A stretch of DNA of 64,000 nucleotides from Drosophila persimilis (GCF_003286085.1 NW_020825298.1:11470001-11534000), one strand, 5' to 3'. Positions 13,762 through 25,474 are shown, numbered from the stretch's first letter. Program-made: numbers and translations. Notes: a model not told the origin generated them from the sequence alone.

Positions 13762-16366
13762 CTAAGACTTGGGCTTTCGACTTCGATTGGGCGTGGTCCG
13801 CACTGAGCGTCGCGTTGTGGTGCTGCCTTTGGCACTGTGGTTCGTCGATGTGGTTCTGGAACTGGCACTGCTTGTAGGCGTGGGCGTGGGCGTGGCTCTG
13901 GGCGGCTTCGGGGTCGAAGTGGTGCTGCTGGTCGTGGTAGTCCTACGGCCACTGGGACGCTCCCGATAGACGCACATCAGCTCGTCGGCGGCATCGGGAC
14001 AATCAATTTGCTGTGGATCAAAGGAGGGCTTAAGGGGGTTCCTGCTTTAGGGGGGTGGAGGGGTTTCCCCTACCTTATCGCACAGCTGACTGACGGTGAT
14101 GCACTTGCCACTCACGCAGCGCAGCTCGTGGGGCAGACAACCCCCTGGGGCAGTCACCGCTGTCTGTGTTGTGGGTGGGGCCTTGGTGGTGGTCGTCGTG
14201 GTGCTGGTGCTGGTGGTGCGTCCTCGCTGTTGCACCAACGCAGAGCTGGGAATCGCACTGGCTGTCCTTGCCGCCGGCGTCGTGGGTCCACTGATGCTGA
14301 ACTTCACGGAAGTGCGATTGGCCCTCTGGGAGTACTTGAACTTGTTCTCCGAGTCGCTGGTCATCATGATCTCCTTGCTGTCCCGAAAGTTTACTAGAGG
14401 GGAATGTTTAGCGTCTCAGATTCCTGGCTCTAGGGAGTATTTCTAGTCTGTCTTACCAAACCCCTTGGGTCCTGGTCCTGCCTCGCCGCTGGAGCCATTC
14501 ACTGGCGTTGGAACGGGTGCAGCCACCTGGTGGATCTGAAACTTGGTCTCGGTGCCCGCCTCCTCGTCCGTGGTGGCCGTGATGTAGGTGTACAGCTTGT
14601 CGTTGGTCTCGTTGGGCGACAGGAAGCTGGCGTAGGAGAAGACCCTGGGGAAGGCGTTCAGCTCCGCCTCGTCGAAGGGGGCCGAGTCCCCCGAGCCGTA
14701 CTCGTCGCAGTCCTCCTCGTCGCTGCCGTCGAGGCAGTCAAAGTTGAGGTCGCAGCGCTGGCCCTCCGGAATGCACTTCTCGTTGGAGCGGCACCGGAAC
14801 TCGTCCTGCTGCTCGCACACCAGACACTGCTCGTCCTCGTCCTCGCCGCCCGAGCAGTCCTTGATCTTGTCGCACTGCCACTGCTGTGGGATGCAGCTGC
14901 CGTCGTGGCACTGGAACTCATTCGCATAGCAGTCGTCCCGCCGCCGCGTGGGATCCTCGCACTTGTGGCTCTCGTGGGCATCGGGGTACTGGCTGCAGTC
15001 GAACAGCTCGCTGAGGACATCCGAGTTGGATATAGCTATGGAGCAGGCCTCCAGAATGGCTACAAAAAGGGGGGGGGGGGGATATCATCACTCTAGGATT
15101 GGGTGACTCTCGCTGACTGGCGCTTACCCTTGCAGATCCTTCGACACGGCGGCAGCTGGCCCACGGGCGAGGGCCGGCACTCCGGCTCCAGGGCCGCGCA
15201 CACAAACTCGATGGCCCGCGCCGAGCAGTTGGCCCGCAGGAGGTCCTCGTACGCCGCCATGGCGGCGGCATCCCGTGGGGCAGACCCCTCCCGGTTGTAG
15301 GTGAGGTCGTAGTCCAGTACGCCCTGGCACATGGGCAGCATGGTGGAGTAGCAGCCGCTGTTTGTCGGCGACGGTGTGGTGCTCATGGCCTCTGTGGGCC
15401 GTCCGCTGGCCGCCGACGGGGGCGGCAGAGTGGGCGAGACGCGTGTGAGGGGCTGCTCGTGGCCTGGAGGCGTGGCCTGGGGTCTGGGCAGTAGCTGCAA
15501 AAGGTGGACAATACAGTGTATCTTCTCCCCCGCTCTAGGCCCCCCCCCATCGATCGACTTACGTCCTTCAGCAACTGCAGCATTCGCTTGTCCTGCTCGA
15601 TGGGCACCCCGAAGCTGTTCTGGTGGCCAGATGTGAATCGAATACTGTCTGCCGGCAGCAAGGTGTCGTCGTAGTCCTCCTCCTGCCCCTCCTCCAAAGT
15701 CATCTCTGGCTGGAACTCCGTTGTGTGCTCCCCCCCCTCGACCGCTCTGAGTCGCGTGGTCTCCTGGGGCTCCCCGTCCCCGTCCGGGTCCGTGCTGGTG
15801 GTGGTTTCCTCATCGTAGACCTCGGAGCTGCTGCTCGTGGAGGACGTGACGGCTGATTCGTGGCGGCGCTGCAGGAAGCGTGCCCGGGCCACACTCACGT
15901 CGTGCAGCCACAGGCAGTAGGTGATCAGGCCGAAGAAGAGCAGCACGCTGGCCACGAAGATGATGGGCCAGCGCAGGTACTTCCAGCGACAGGCGCGCCG
16001 GGCATAGCCCAAGAGCATCAGGGGCGTGGGCTTCTGCTGGGCCGCCTCCAGGTAGTAGCTGGGGCTCGTCAGGGGATACTTGTAGCGGCGCACCTGGAGC
16101 TCCGCCAGGGCCTCGGGGCTGCCCAGCATGCCAATGCGATATTTGTGGGTGTCGCTCCAGCAGGCCGACTCCTCGCTGGAGGAGCCCTTGCTGCGCAGAG
16201 TCGAGGCGCGGGAGTAGTCGTCGTCGATGGTCTGCACCGTGATATTGAGGCCGTGCGGATATTTTGTGGGCTGACGTCTCAATCCACTGACTGATGAGGC
16301 CTCATTCGACATGCCATCGAGGTTCGGTTGTGGCTGCTGCTGCTGCTGGGGCTTCTGTTCATCCAT
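13762..16366 (-). CDS. Type II membrane protein, Frizzled domain plus three LDLa repeats (Corin/MFRP-like, no protease)
   Basis: Five exons on the minus strand: 16366-15563, 15494-15128, 15059-14457, 14393-14074 and 14010-13762. The introns are 63-68 bp with GT/AG ends, and the joined frame is exactly 781 codons (780 aa). Residues 1-132 are cytoplasmic and basic just before a membrane segment at about 133-154 (WPIIFVASVLLFFGLITYCL), which suggests a type II topology. An acidic Ser/Thr stalk follows. Residues 316-424 form a Frizzled cysteine-rich domain with all ten cysteines. LDLa repeats lie at 434-469, 472-508 (complete DCLDGSDEEDC calcium motif) and 677-711. The tail, 712-780, is Thr/Pro/Ser-rich and ends basic. 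The start at 16366 is chosen for its context (A at -3, G at +4); an in-frame ATG at 16453 has weaker context. Corin and MFRP have this kind of layout, but Corin adds SRCR and trypsin domains and none is visible here. A secreted-ligand or lipid-binding receptor role is inference only. Confidence 0.9.
14011..14073 (-). other. Intron 4, splits LDLa repeat 3
   Basis: This 63-base intron has donor GTAGGG and acceptor TCCACAG, phase 0. Removing it joins LCDK to QIDCPDAADELMC and completes the third LDLa repeat, which is strong support for the splice. Confidence 0.88.
14394..14456 (-). other. Intron 3 of the Frizzled/LDLa gene
   Basis: This 63-base intron has donor GTAAGA and acceptor CCCCTCTAG, phase 1. 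Without splicing the frame would stop three codons after the donor (KTD, then a stop). It lies in the spacer between the second and third LDLa repeats. Confidence 0.85.
15060..15127 (-). other. Intron 2, inside the Frizzled domain
   Basis: This 68-base intron has donor GTAAGC and acceptor TTTTTGTAG, phase 1. It splits the Frizzled domain after its seventh cysteine. On the plus strand it contains a run of about eleven G, length-variable in appearance and close to the acceptor. Confidence 0.88.
15495..15562 (-). other. Intron 1 of the Frizzled/LDLa gene
   Basis: This 68-base intron starts with the consensus donor GTAAGT after codon GAC and ends with a pyrimidine tract and TTTTGCAG. The reading phase is 0. 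It separates the membrane segment and acidic stalk from the Frizzled domain. Confidence 0.9.
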
Positions 16367-17295
16367 GATTATTGCCAGAGATCGCCTCGGCTCACCTTTG
16401 TCTCCGACTTTTTGTCCAAATGTCAATTGCAGCTGCTGCCGCTTCTGTTGCATAAGCCCTCCTCGCTCGCTCTCTGCGGGGTAATTGCTATTGTCTAACC
16501 GATCTGGCGATCTGGCGTTTTGGGTATCTGGGGAGCCTCTTCGTGCCTGGGGGTTCACCAGATTAGGGCCTTGAGCGCAGTCTCCTGTTTTTTGGTTTTT
16601 TTCGGCGAAAGGAAATCGAATTACAAATGAAAATGAAAGTCAAGATGGCATTTCCACTATTTGGAAAGTTGTCACCCAACTCGCGATCCCCCGGATCGGA
16701 TCTGTCAGATTGAACGCCGAGAGCTGCTTCAATTAAGCTTCATTAATTCCCCACCGCATCTCGGACACATCTTCCTCGCCTTGCAGCACTGCCACTGCCA
16801 CAGCCACAGCCACAGCTGCAGTTCCCATCGGCCATCGGCGGCCATCGGTATCTCCATGTGAATGCTCGTGGCTCTGGGTCTGGGCGCACGAGAAGCCCCC
16901 CAAAAAAAAAATCTATTGGCCAATAGTTTAGAAAAATTGAAATGCGAATTGCATTGGCCAAGAGGGTACCCTCTTGTGGCCGCTACTGCGGCACACAACG
17001 GGCCCAAAGCCTGGGCCAAGCTCAACTTGTTAGCCGGAAAAACGAACAACAGAAAACAACAGCAATAAGAGTTAGAAACAAGTCGGTCTGGGGACAGGGC
17101 CCCACCACGAACAAGAGATGCTCTATATAGGAGGAATAGGCGGGGTTTATGATAGGGAACTAGAGAGCTATATAGAACTATGGTGTCCTAAAGGGTGCCT
17201 CATGGAATCCCCAACAAATTGTAGGAGAAAAACCATTAGGAAAAGCATAAATTGGCTGATGATTGCAGCTAGGGAAGGGTTTCCTCTGGTTAAAA

Positions 17296-17756
17296 AAGGT
17301 CTATAGTCGGAGGTTTGATAGGAATACGCCCAAGGATTGTAAATAAAGTTTTAAAAGTCTTGGTATACAAATTATTCAGATGTTTTGTCTACCAAAAATT
17401 ATTCAGAAATGAATGCTTTTCAAGGCAATTTCCTATAGGAAAAAAGAAGGCCTAAAGAAGGACTATAGTCAGGTGTTTTGATAGGAATATATCCAAGGAC
17501 CGTAAGGAATGTTATAGAAGTCTTTGTATAACAATTATTCAGATATTTCTGGCTTCTTGTTTGGAGAAAAACTGTTCAGAAATTAATATATTTCAAGGTT
17601 TATTTCTGTAGGAAAAAGAAGGCCTAAAGAAGGACTATAGTCAGGGGTTTTGATGGGAATATATCCCAGGAATTATTCATATATTTCTGGCTTGTTGCTT
17701 GGCAAAAACTATTCAGAAATGAATGCTTTTCAAGGAAATTTCCTATAGGAAACACT
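17296..17756. repeat. Tandem repeat, about 162-171 base unit, nearly three copies
   Basis: The landmark CTATAGTC followed by GTTTTGATAGG-like sequence begins at 17301, 17463 and 17634. Each copy then has TATTCAGAT, TTCAGAAATGAATG and TTTCAAGG-type segments and ends in a CCTATAGGAAA-like stretch. The third copy is shortened in its middle. Copies have diverged by substitutions and small deletions. Confidence 0.8.
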
Positions 17757-20276
17757 TTAAGCTTTTCAGTTCAAAATAATTGATGATTTCGGGGGGTATT
17801 TCCCCCTAGTAAAACATGCCTTGTCTTGCAGAGAACCACGAGAAGAGTTGTCTAGGTTTTTGCCTTCCATAAAGTACACCTTCCAAGCCACTCGAATCCC
17901 CCAAATGGGGGCCAAAGCAGATGCAGATACTTTAAAGAAGTTAAACGGATTCCCAGCTTGGGGTTTTCTTTATTTTGTTTTGCTTTTCAACCAAATTAAG
18001 TGTTATGTATTCATGTTTTATGTTTTATACCCTTTCCTGAGCAAAATCGCTTGAGCTTGGCGGCCACAGTTGGCTGAATGTTGAGTGTCGACGAGTGCTT
18101 AGAGACGACTCCGACTCCAGCTGCGACTCCTGCCTGACTGCCTGGCCCCCCTCCCCCTCCCAGTGGTGGCCCCAACTGGTGCTAGTGACCTTTTCACTTT
18201 TGTTTTCGTTTGCCTGACTGCGCCTGCCGTGTTTCTGCGGGCTTCCTCAAGTGTTGCACAGGAGGAGGATGGGGCGGACTCTGCGGCCTATTAAGGGGTA
18301 GCAGCTCCACTCGAGAGCTCTGCTCTCTTGCGCCGTTCGTTGCTCGATTAATGAGCTGCAACCCGAGACACCACTTCACTCTCAGTTGTGCAAAAAAAGA
18401 GTTATTAAGAGTGGGGCTTGGGGCTCTAAAGATTTCGCTAAGGTCAGTCGGCGATGTTGGGCTGGAAAATGCTACCAAGCAAAAGCCATCGACAGAAAGG
18501 TCATAATAGCAATTGACGGAGTGCTGTGAAGAACCTTGTTGTAGGGTCGAGACTCTCGCTGCGGCGAATGGGTGTAACCAAACAATACGATCGGGTCGGG
18601 TCTGCCCAGGGCTCTAAGAGAGTTGTTAATGTCTGCCGCTTTGGGATGCTTCGGCTGCGGTGAGGAAACCCGTCTAATGGGCGATGAGCATGTCGCAGGT
18701 GGAGAAGAAGGTTGGCCAAGACGTCTGTCTGTCTGTTGTGTAATCCCCGACTAATGAGGGTCTCAACGGCAGAACTTTGGAGGGAAGTCTTTAGTGGTGA
18801 ACATCGGAAGATCAAGGGAATAGCTTCCCCCACCCCACCCCAAATAAAGTGAATGGCCAGTCTCCGCTCCAGTCCAAATTACAGCCTCCTGCACGCACCT
18901 ATCTAGATCTTGGGTAACTTCCACCCACAGCCAGTCGGAGCCGCCTCTAATTAGTATATCTGGTGTATCTCCCAGCCCGAAAACCACTTCCAGGCATTGT
19001 TCAATAGCTCATTTGGTCAGCCATTAGAACACCTTTGAGCAACCGTTCGGTTACGATTCGTTCCGCCTGAATGCCCCGCCAGACAGCACTCTGCTTCAAG
19101 TGCAATCTTCTATGCGATCGAGGGAGTGTGTTGCATATTGCTTTTATTTCACACTGTTTAAACGAGAACCTATGCACCACATTCCACTGGCATGGCAGTC
19201 CAGTAAATTGCATTGATTACACGATTCAGACGACTCCGACTTGGACAACCAATCGTTGCAGCATCCAATGGAAAATGCCAGCTTAGAGCAAGTCAAGTCA
19301 TTCTGCGGCTCGGCAACTGCCTGCAGTTCAAAGTTATTTTGTACAAATAAATTGTTTATGCCTTTTTGATTTTATTTTTGCCTGAGACTCGAACTGAGAG
19401 CCGGCTCTGCTACGTGCCACCAAGATGTGCAATGTGCAATGCGAGGTGAGCAGGCCACTCGGACTCTGGCCAGGGGATTGGGTCTGAGGCCAGCAGGCCA
19501 GGCAGGCCAGGCAGTCGGGCAGCCTGTTAGCGGGTGGATTATGGCTGTTAGACACGCCGATTATGGCCAGACATGAGCCGAGATACTCAGATACCCAGAT
19601 ACATGCATGCTACACTTTGGTTGGGCAATTCTAACGATGCGTCATGGATGCTCTACAGAGGGTTGCGACCAGCGATCGAACATCGATCATAATTGACATT
19701 TCCAACAAGAACCAGAAGCACGTGGGCTCAAGAGGGGGACTGCAGGGGGGGTGGCACTGTTTCGAGTACAATCTCTTTGTGGACTTTAATTACTGGCTCT
19801 TTGTATTACCCATTACCCATTACCCACTACCCATGGGTTTCTTTTATGAACCGTCATGCCTGCCAATCAAGTTGCAAAAATTAAGTTCTCTTTTATTTAA
19901 TTTTCCACTGATTGATCACTGCCCGAAACCACTGAAAAACGAGTTAACTTCTTACGCAAAAAGATCTCACTCATTAAGTACTCTTCTTCTTGGATGCTGA
20001 AATGATCTCTGAGGAGATGATCTCTAATAACCCGTTGAACTTTGAGGCTGAAATCAGCCTGTCATCGTAGCAATTATGCCATCAATCACACACTTCCAAG
20101 AGACTCCACAGATTCTTGGCCGTTGCACCTGTTTTGCACATTTAAATAGTTTTATTTTTTGACACCAACCGTCTTGAGCGATCCGATGATCTAGAGTAAA
20201 CTCACACGAGAACCACACTTTTGTCACTTTTCCACGCTACAGTTTTTGGGGTCTCGGCACTTTTGCGGTTGCAATG

Positions 20277-20320
20277 AATACCCCTACGAATACCCCCACG
20301 AATACCTCTACGAATACCCG
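20277..20320. repeat. ACGAATACCCCT dodecamer repeat
   Basis: About four copies of a 12-base unit (TACCCCTACGAA with small changes). Confidence 0.85.
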
Positions 20321-20840
20321 AGACATTCACATGTTGGCTGCCTTGTTTTATGTTAATCAATTTTGATTGCAACTTATTTTTGCTAGCATTTTAATTAAAA
20401 GTGCAAACTTCAAAATAAATAAAGTCACTTTTGTGTCGGACTGATTGCACAAACAACACACGGTACACACTGCAAGTACAGTGGTAATTACCAAAGTCAT
20501 AATTTGCATAAAAATTTCATTTTCGAGTGGTATTTTATTTGTTTTTTCTTCTTTTTTCTTTTAGGGGGGAGGAGGGTGCAGCCTCCTTTTTAACCATTTT
20601 ACACTTTGGTGGCACATCGAAACTCACTTTTTATGAGCGGCAAGCACTTGTTGATGCTGGACTGGGTCTGGGACTGGGACGCGCTTCTTACAGGTGGCCG
20701 CATCCGCACGTTCGGCTGCCAAAATAACGACTAACAGCAGATACCTTTGGCCCAAAGCCAAAGCCGAAAGATGCCGAAAAAGCTGGCCACCGAATCACCG
20801 AACCTCCTCTCTTTCGGATTTCGGTTTGGCTTATTCTTTC

Positions 20841-20861
20841 GATGTCGATGTCGATGTCGAA
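20841..20861. repeat. GATGTC hexamer repeat
   Basis: Three and a half copies of GATGTC, within a stretch rich in TTTCGG and TCGAT motifs. Confidence 0.8.
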
Positions 20862-21863
20862 GAGAGCCGCCGCGCATGCGCCTCGCTTGGCTTTCGGTTT
20901 CGATTTGATTTCGCTTTCAAGCTCGGCCCCGCGGATCGTGGGGCCTGGCCTGGCCATAGCTTTTGCTCTTAAATGAGTTTTTCTGTGGGCTTTTGGGGCC
21001 CACTCTTACTCTCTTAAATCGCATCGATTGTTGGGGCCTGTGTCTGCAATGTCTATTTTGGTTTCAGCTTTTTTTTGTTTTTTTTTGGGGGGCTACCATT
21101 GTCGTCAGAGCCAATATTTAAATGGCTCTTGCAACGTGACGTTTAAGTTATGATGAGATCGTTTTGTATGACTTTTATATGTGGCCTGTACGAGTATCTG
21201 TGCTCCATGGCTCTCTGTGCGCTGCCTGAAGCGTGCCCAGAGGCTGTAAAGAATGTTTTAATGCTGGAGCTTTGACAAAAAAAATAACTTGTATTTCAAG
21301 AGAAGCTTTTCTGCAATTGGCTGTGCAAATGTCGCCCATGTGGGTGACGACGACCGGCTGCAAAGTGGGTTAAGATGATTCATGGGATGCTACAGGGAAA
21401 AAGACAACAATTTAGAAGCCAAGATTGATTCTGAGCGTGGGCGGTGATGAGTTGGTGTAATATTTGGCAATATGTGGGATAGCATGGGGTGCTAGGGAAG
21501 GTAGAACTTGATTGGGGATATGCCAGATGATCGATTAGGATCGAAAGATCTCCCACAGTAATCGAATGTCTTTACGGCAATCATTTACCCTGAAAACCGT
21601 GGGAAACTCCACACTTAAGCAATCGTATATGGTTTCTAGGCAGACATTTCCCAGATTAAAGCTCTAATTATGGGTTTTCCACTTCCTCATTGTCTGCTAG
21701 CCTTCCACCAGATCCGTATATGCCCGTATTGGCTATAACCTATTCATTATTCTTCGAATTACACTCGTACCGAACAATGACCTTCCTTGCAGATACGATT
21801 CCATAGACCACATACCGATTTGGGTATTGGATCATTGTATGGGCTCTAGCCCCCACTCACGAC

Positions 21864-22189
21864 ATGGCAGAAACATTGCTCAATGCACTTTGCGGCATCG
21901 GTGGCAGCGGCGGCGGCGGCATGTGGCACCACTCAGACAACAGCAACAGCTCCTGCAGCACTCTGGACCGCACTATAGGCTCCGCCATTGGCTCTGGTCT
22001 TGCCTCACTTCGTGGTTCAACTCCTGGCCCCCACTCCCACTCCCAATCCCAGAGTCAGCTGTTGCTGGCGGACAAGTGCACTATAATTGGCCTGCAACCA
22101 AGCGGCATGCCCCCATGCGAGTGCCACTGCGACTGCGACATGGCCCGAAATCAATACGCAGCTTTTTATGGCCCGAGGGGGGGCACAAG
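21864..22189 (+). CDS. Candidate coding exon, unknown protein
   Basis: A frame opening with ATG at 21864 runs 108 codons plus two bases to a plausible donor, AAG followed by GTTAGT. Just upstream, at about 21780-21792, is an acceptor-like CCTTCCTTGCAG. The peptide is Ser/Gly/His/Gln-rich at first (a run of four glycines, then HSHSQSQSQ). A cysteine-rich segment, PPCECHCDCDMARNQYAAF, follows near residues 88-106. Third codon positions are often C or G in the central part, as in fly coding exons. I recognise no domain and no family. It ends in phase 2, the same phase as the exon at 54513-54847, so it could be an alternative N-terminal exon of that gene. It could also be chance open frame in GC-rich intergenic DNA. 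Confidence 0.25.
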
Positions 22190-22406
22190 GTTAGTAGATT
22201 TGTGGACTTTCAGTGCGTTCGATTTCGATTTCGTTTTCGACTTGGATTTGGTTTTGGTCTTTGGCGTTTTTTCTTGTTGCTCTTTATGGCATTTTTCGCA
22301 GCAATCCGCAATTATGAATGGCCCGAGCCTCGGCCCGGGTTTCGCCCGTCGCTGCTGCATTCTAAATGTCAATGTTACCGCACTCCAGCTCCAGTATCTA
22401 TGACAT

Positions 22407-22434
22407 CGAGTTCGAGTACGAGTTCGAGTACGAG
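22407..22434. repeat. GAGTTCGAGTAC repeat
   Basis: Two and a bit copies of a 12-base unit related to TCGAGT. Confidence 0.75.
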
Positions 22435-22607
22435 CTCTGTGTGCATCTATGCATCTGCGAGATATTTTCATTTCCATTTTGAGTTTCGTTTTTCATTTCG
22501 GTTTATTTTTTCCTTTGGCGGTGATTGACTTTTGTGCGAGGCGGTATCCGAGAGCTCGTGTGGAATTTCCGCTATTCACGACGACCCACCTTAAAAGTCA
22601 CAGACTC

Positions 22608-22664
22608 CGACTCCAATGCGACTCCAATGCGACTCCAATACGACTTTGAGACTTTGAGACTTTG
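22608..22664. repeat. ACTCCAATGCG and GACTTT short tandem repeats
   Basis: Three copies of ACTCCAATGCG (last one ATACG) are followed directly by three copies of GACTTTGA. Confidence 0.8.
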
Positions 22665-24929
22665 ATTTGGAATACGAATTATCTGCGTCTGTTACAGATA
22701 CCCTAGGAAGGGGTCAATGCCGGAAAGAATGATCTTTGGGGTGACTGTCCAATACGTTTCCAATATCTGCAACAGCAACAGATTTTTGGGTGTGAGGTAC
22801 TATTTTTGTTAGAGAATTTAATCGAAATTATGGAACATGGAAATATCGGGATAATTTATACATTTTCTTATGTAAAAACTGTTCTGTCTGTTAATATATT
22901 TATTAGAATATATCCAACAAAAGTGGAGGAAAATGCGGTCTACCAGAAAACCCGGAATGAGATGATATCAATAGGGTTCTAGGGGTATTGTTTCGTTTGG
23001 GAATGATTAGGGTCACATTTTGTTTTAGTTAATATTTGAAACCTTAATATTGAAATTTAATATATTTATTTAATATTTTTTTAATATAATACTAATAATA
23101 TTTATTTAATATAATAATAATAATATTTATTAATATACATTAATTTAATATGATAAATCTTAAAGAAAGATTTAAAAATATTTCATATTTAAAGAAAACA
23201 ATTTAAATACAATTATCAATATATTTATTTTTTTTATATTAAATATTATTATATTTAAATCAAATTAAGTTCTATTTGATTTCTTAATGTTTGAATTTAA
23301 AAACCGAATATTCTTTTTAAATATGGATGTTTCCATTTACTATGATATTTTTCTCTGAGTGTATCTATATGAGTATTTCAATCAAATTTTATAGATATTT
23401 TTATTTTATTTTCTTACGATATTCCCAAGTTTCTAATAATTTAACAAGTTTAATAGGGAATATCAATTTGAAAACAATGTTTTAGTTGGAAAAATATTAG
23501 CATAAAGGTTCCATTATATAGGAGTATTCCAAATAATATTTCTTAGCGTCAATCTGTAGACTCGTTTCTTGGTGCCTTTAGGATATCCCTGTAAGAGTAT
23601 CCCATAATTCTACCAGCTGCCGCCCCCCATTATGTACCTTGGTTGCATGTAATGAACAATTTCATGCACTTGGAGATTTGAGCTTGGGGCTTGGGGGCCA
23701 TAAATAACGTGGCTGGGCCCATTGTGCGTTGGCTGCCACTGAGAAATCGAATCAATCATTTTGCACACACGAAAACGGAACAACTTGAAAAGAAGACAAA
23801 AAATGCAATTGTTTTCCACGTGGTGAAGGGGGGGGAGTTGTGGAGTTGTGGGGTGGAAATACGGACAGGCCGTATTATGACAGCATTAACAAAGCGCCAA
23901 AGCCAAATTAAAGTGTTTAATTAACACAGAAACAGAAAAAGAGTTCAACAAACACACGGCTACACGGGCACACGGGCAACCGGGCACACGAGCGGAAAAG
24001 AGAGGCTCGACATGCTCGAAAATCGCTCATACGCTCCGTTGAACCTCGGCAAAACACGCATGAGGAAAGACTAAACAGCCGGCGAGTGAGTACGAGTGAA
24101 TGCGACTGAACGTGAATGTGAGTGTATTCGAGTATGCCAAGGTGTACCAAACTCTTGATTAATTGTGCAATTGCAATTGAATTAAAAGCGTGTAAATAAC
24201 TCGAGCAGCGAGGAGGAAATCAAGAGAAATGCTCAAGGAGGAGCAGCGTCACCTGATATGCAAAGGAGGCGCAGGGTGGCGGTGGCGGTGGCGGGGAGGG
24301 GGCGGGGATTTTGGGAAAAAGACAACCTGATGAGCGGACAGACCAGCCGGACAGCCGGACAGCGGGTTAAATTGAATTTATGGTAAATGCAAATGAGCGG
24401 GAAACAGAAAATAACAAGAAAGACAGAGAGACAGAGAGACCGAGAGACGGTGTTTTGTGGCTTTGAGAGGCGAAGTTTTAGATACACTTTAAGGTACATT
24501 ATCAGGCGATTAGCTTTAGCTGAAATAGTACTACAATTAGGACAGTTTTTATGGGAATCTAGTACACCGATTTGTACGATTTTGTATTACAAAATTTTCC
24601 ATGAAATTTAAAGATGGTTTCAGCCAGAAATCGTTTAAAATTATTGCATCTAAAAATGAATAAAATATATAAAAATATACAAAATATATACATATAAATA
24701 CATGTATCTTATGAGGTCGTAGATGCTTCCTTCTCTGCTTAATAGTCATACTCCTCCCTTGTTAGGGTATTCCATTCCACATGAAATTGATTGAGACGAG
24801 AGAAATATGCAAAAAAGTAACAAAACACAGACATGTAGATGCAGATATGTTTTTAAACATGATATCATACATATCATACATATATATATCTATGTATATA
24901 TGTTTCTCCCAAGACTAACAAAAAGGCAA

Positions 24930-25193
24930 GGAATAAACTCCGTTAACATTGTGCACACGAGCGAATTGCTCTCTGGCGATTACGATTAAACACGCTTGTA
25001 AATACTGGATCAAAGCAAGAAAAAGCAGCAGCAAAACTACAACAAAAAACAACAACGAAAAAAACCCATAAAAAGAAATACTGAAAAGAAAAAATACACG
25101 AAAGATATTCATAAGTCAAGCTGCTACTGCATCGAGGTCGAGGCGAAGGCGACCCAGGAAAGGCTTCCACAGCCAGAGGAAAACAGGAAAGAG
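24930..25193 (+). other. Possible untranslated 5' exon
   Basis: The stretch is A/CAA-rich in the way of fly 5'UTRs (AAAAAGCAGCAGCAAAAC, ACAAAAAACAACAACG). It then becomes GC-richer and ends at a donor-like GAG followed by GTAATG. It has no long frame. It might be an upstream exon of the plus-strand gene. Transcript evidence is absent, so this is weak. Confidence 0.2.
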
Positions 25194-25453
25194 GTAATGG
25201 GAATGCAAAGATTTGATGGAGCCACTCGATGAACTTCCGCTGGAGATGGAGAAACGCTTAAAGGAGAAAGAGGGAGAGGGAGAGAGAGAGGGAGAAATTA
25301 ATCGCAATAAGGAAATGGAAATAAAGTTCTAAGGAGTAAGGGAGAAGGAAGGAGAAATGAGAAGGGGAATTCAATATAAATTGGAGGAGAATTTTTTATA
25401 AGGGTTATAATATAAAGAACATAATATAATATATATATAAATAATAATTGACC

Positions 25454-25474
25454 TAAAAAAAAAAAAAAAAAAAA
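25454..25474. repeat. Poly(A) run
   Basis: About 21 consecutive A, within AT-rich DNA. No retroposed coding sequence or target duplication is seen beside it. Confidence 0.9.

Larger units (their letters stand above)
16600..21790. other. Upstream region of the Frizzled/LDLa gene, non-coding
   Basis: I find no coding exon. The minus strand here should contain the 5'UTR and promoter of the Frizzled/LDLa gene, but I could not place its start site. A TATATAG on the minus strand near 17123-17129 has no convincing initiator downstream. A 165-base-period tandem repeat lies at 17296-17756. Confidence 0.55.

Noticed and set aside
14530..15096. 188-codon plus-strand frame over the Frizzled/LDLa gene
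   Set aside because: It is a shadow of the GC-rich minus-strand exon (valine/leucine-rich antisense).
17123..17129. TATATAG as promoter of the Frizzled/LDLa gene
   Set aside because: No initiator or leader structure at the right distance, and the link to the first coding exon 750 bases away is unsupported.
21827..22528. 233-codon plus-strand frame overlapping the candidate exon
   Set aside because: It is the arginine/histidine-rich shifted frame of the 21864 candidate and then continues into TTTCG-rich sequence. Its composition is not protein-like.
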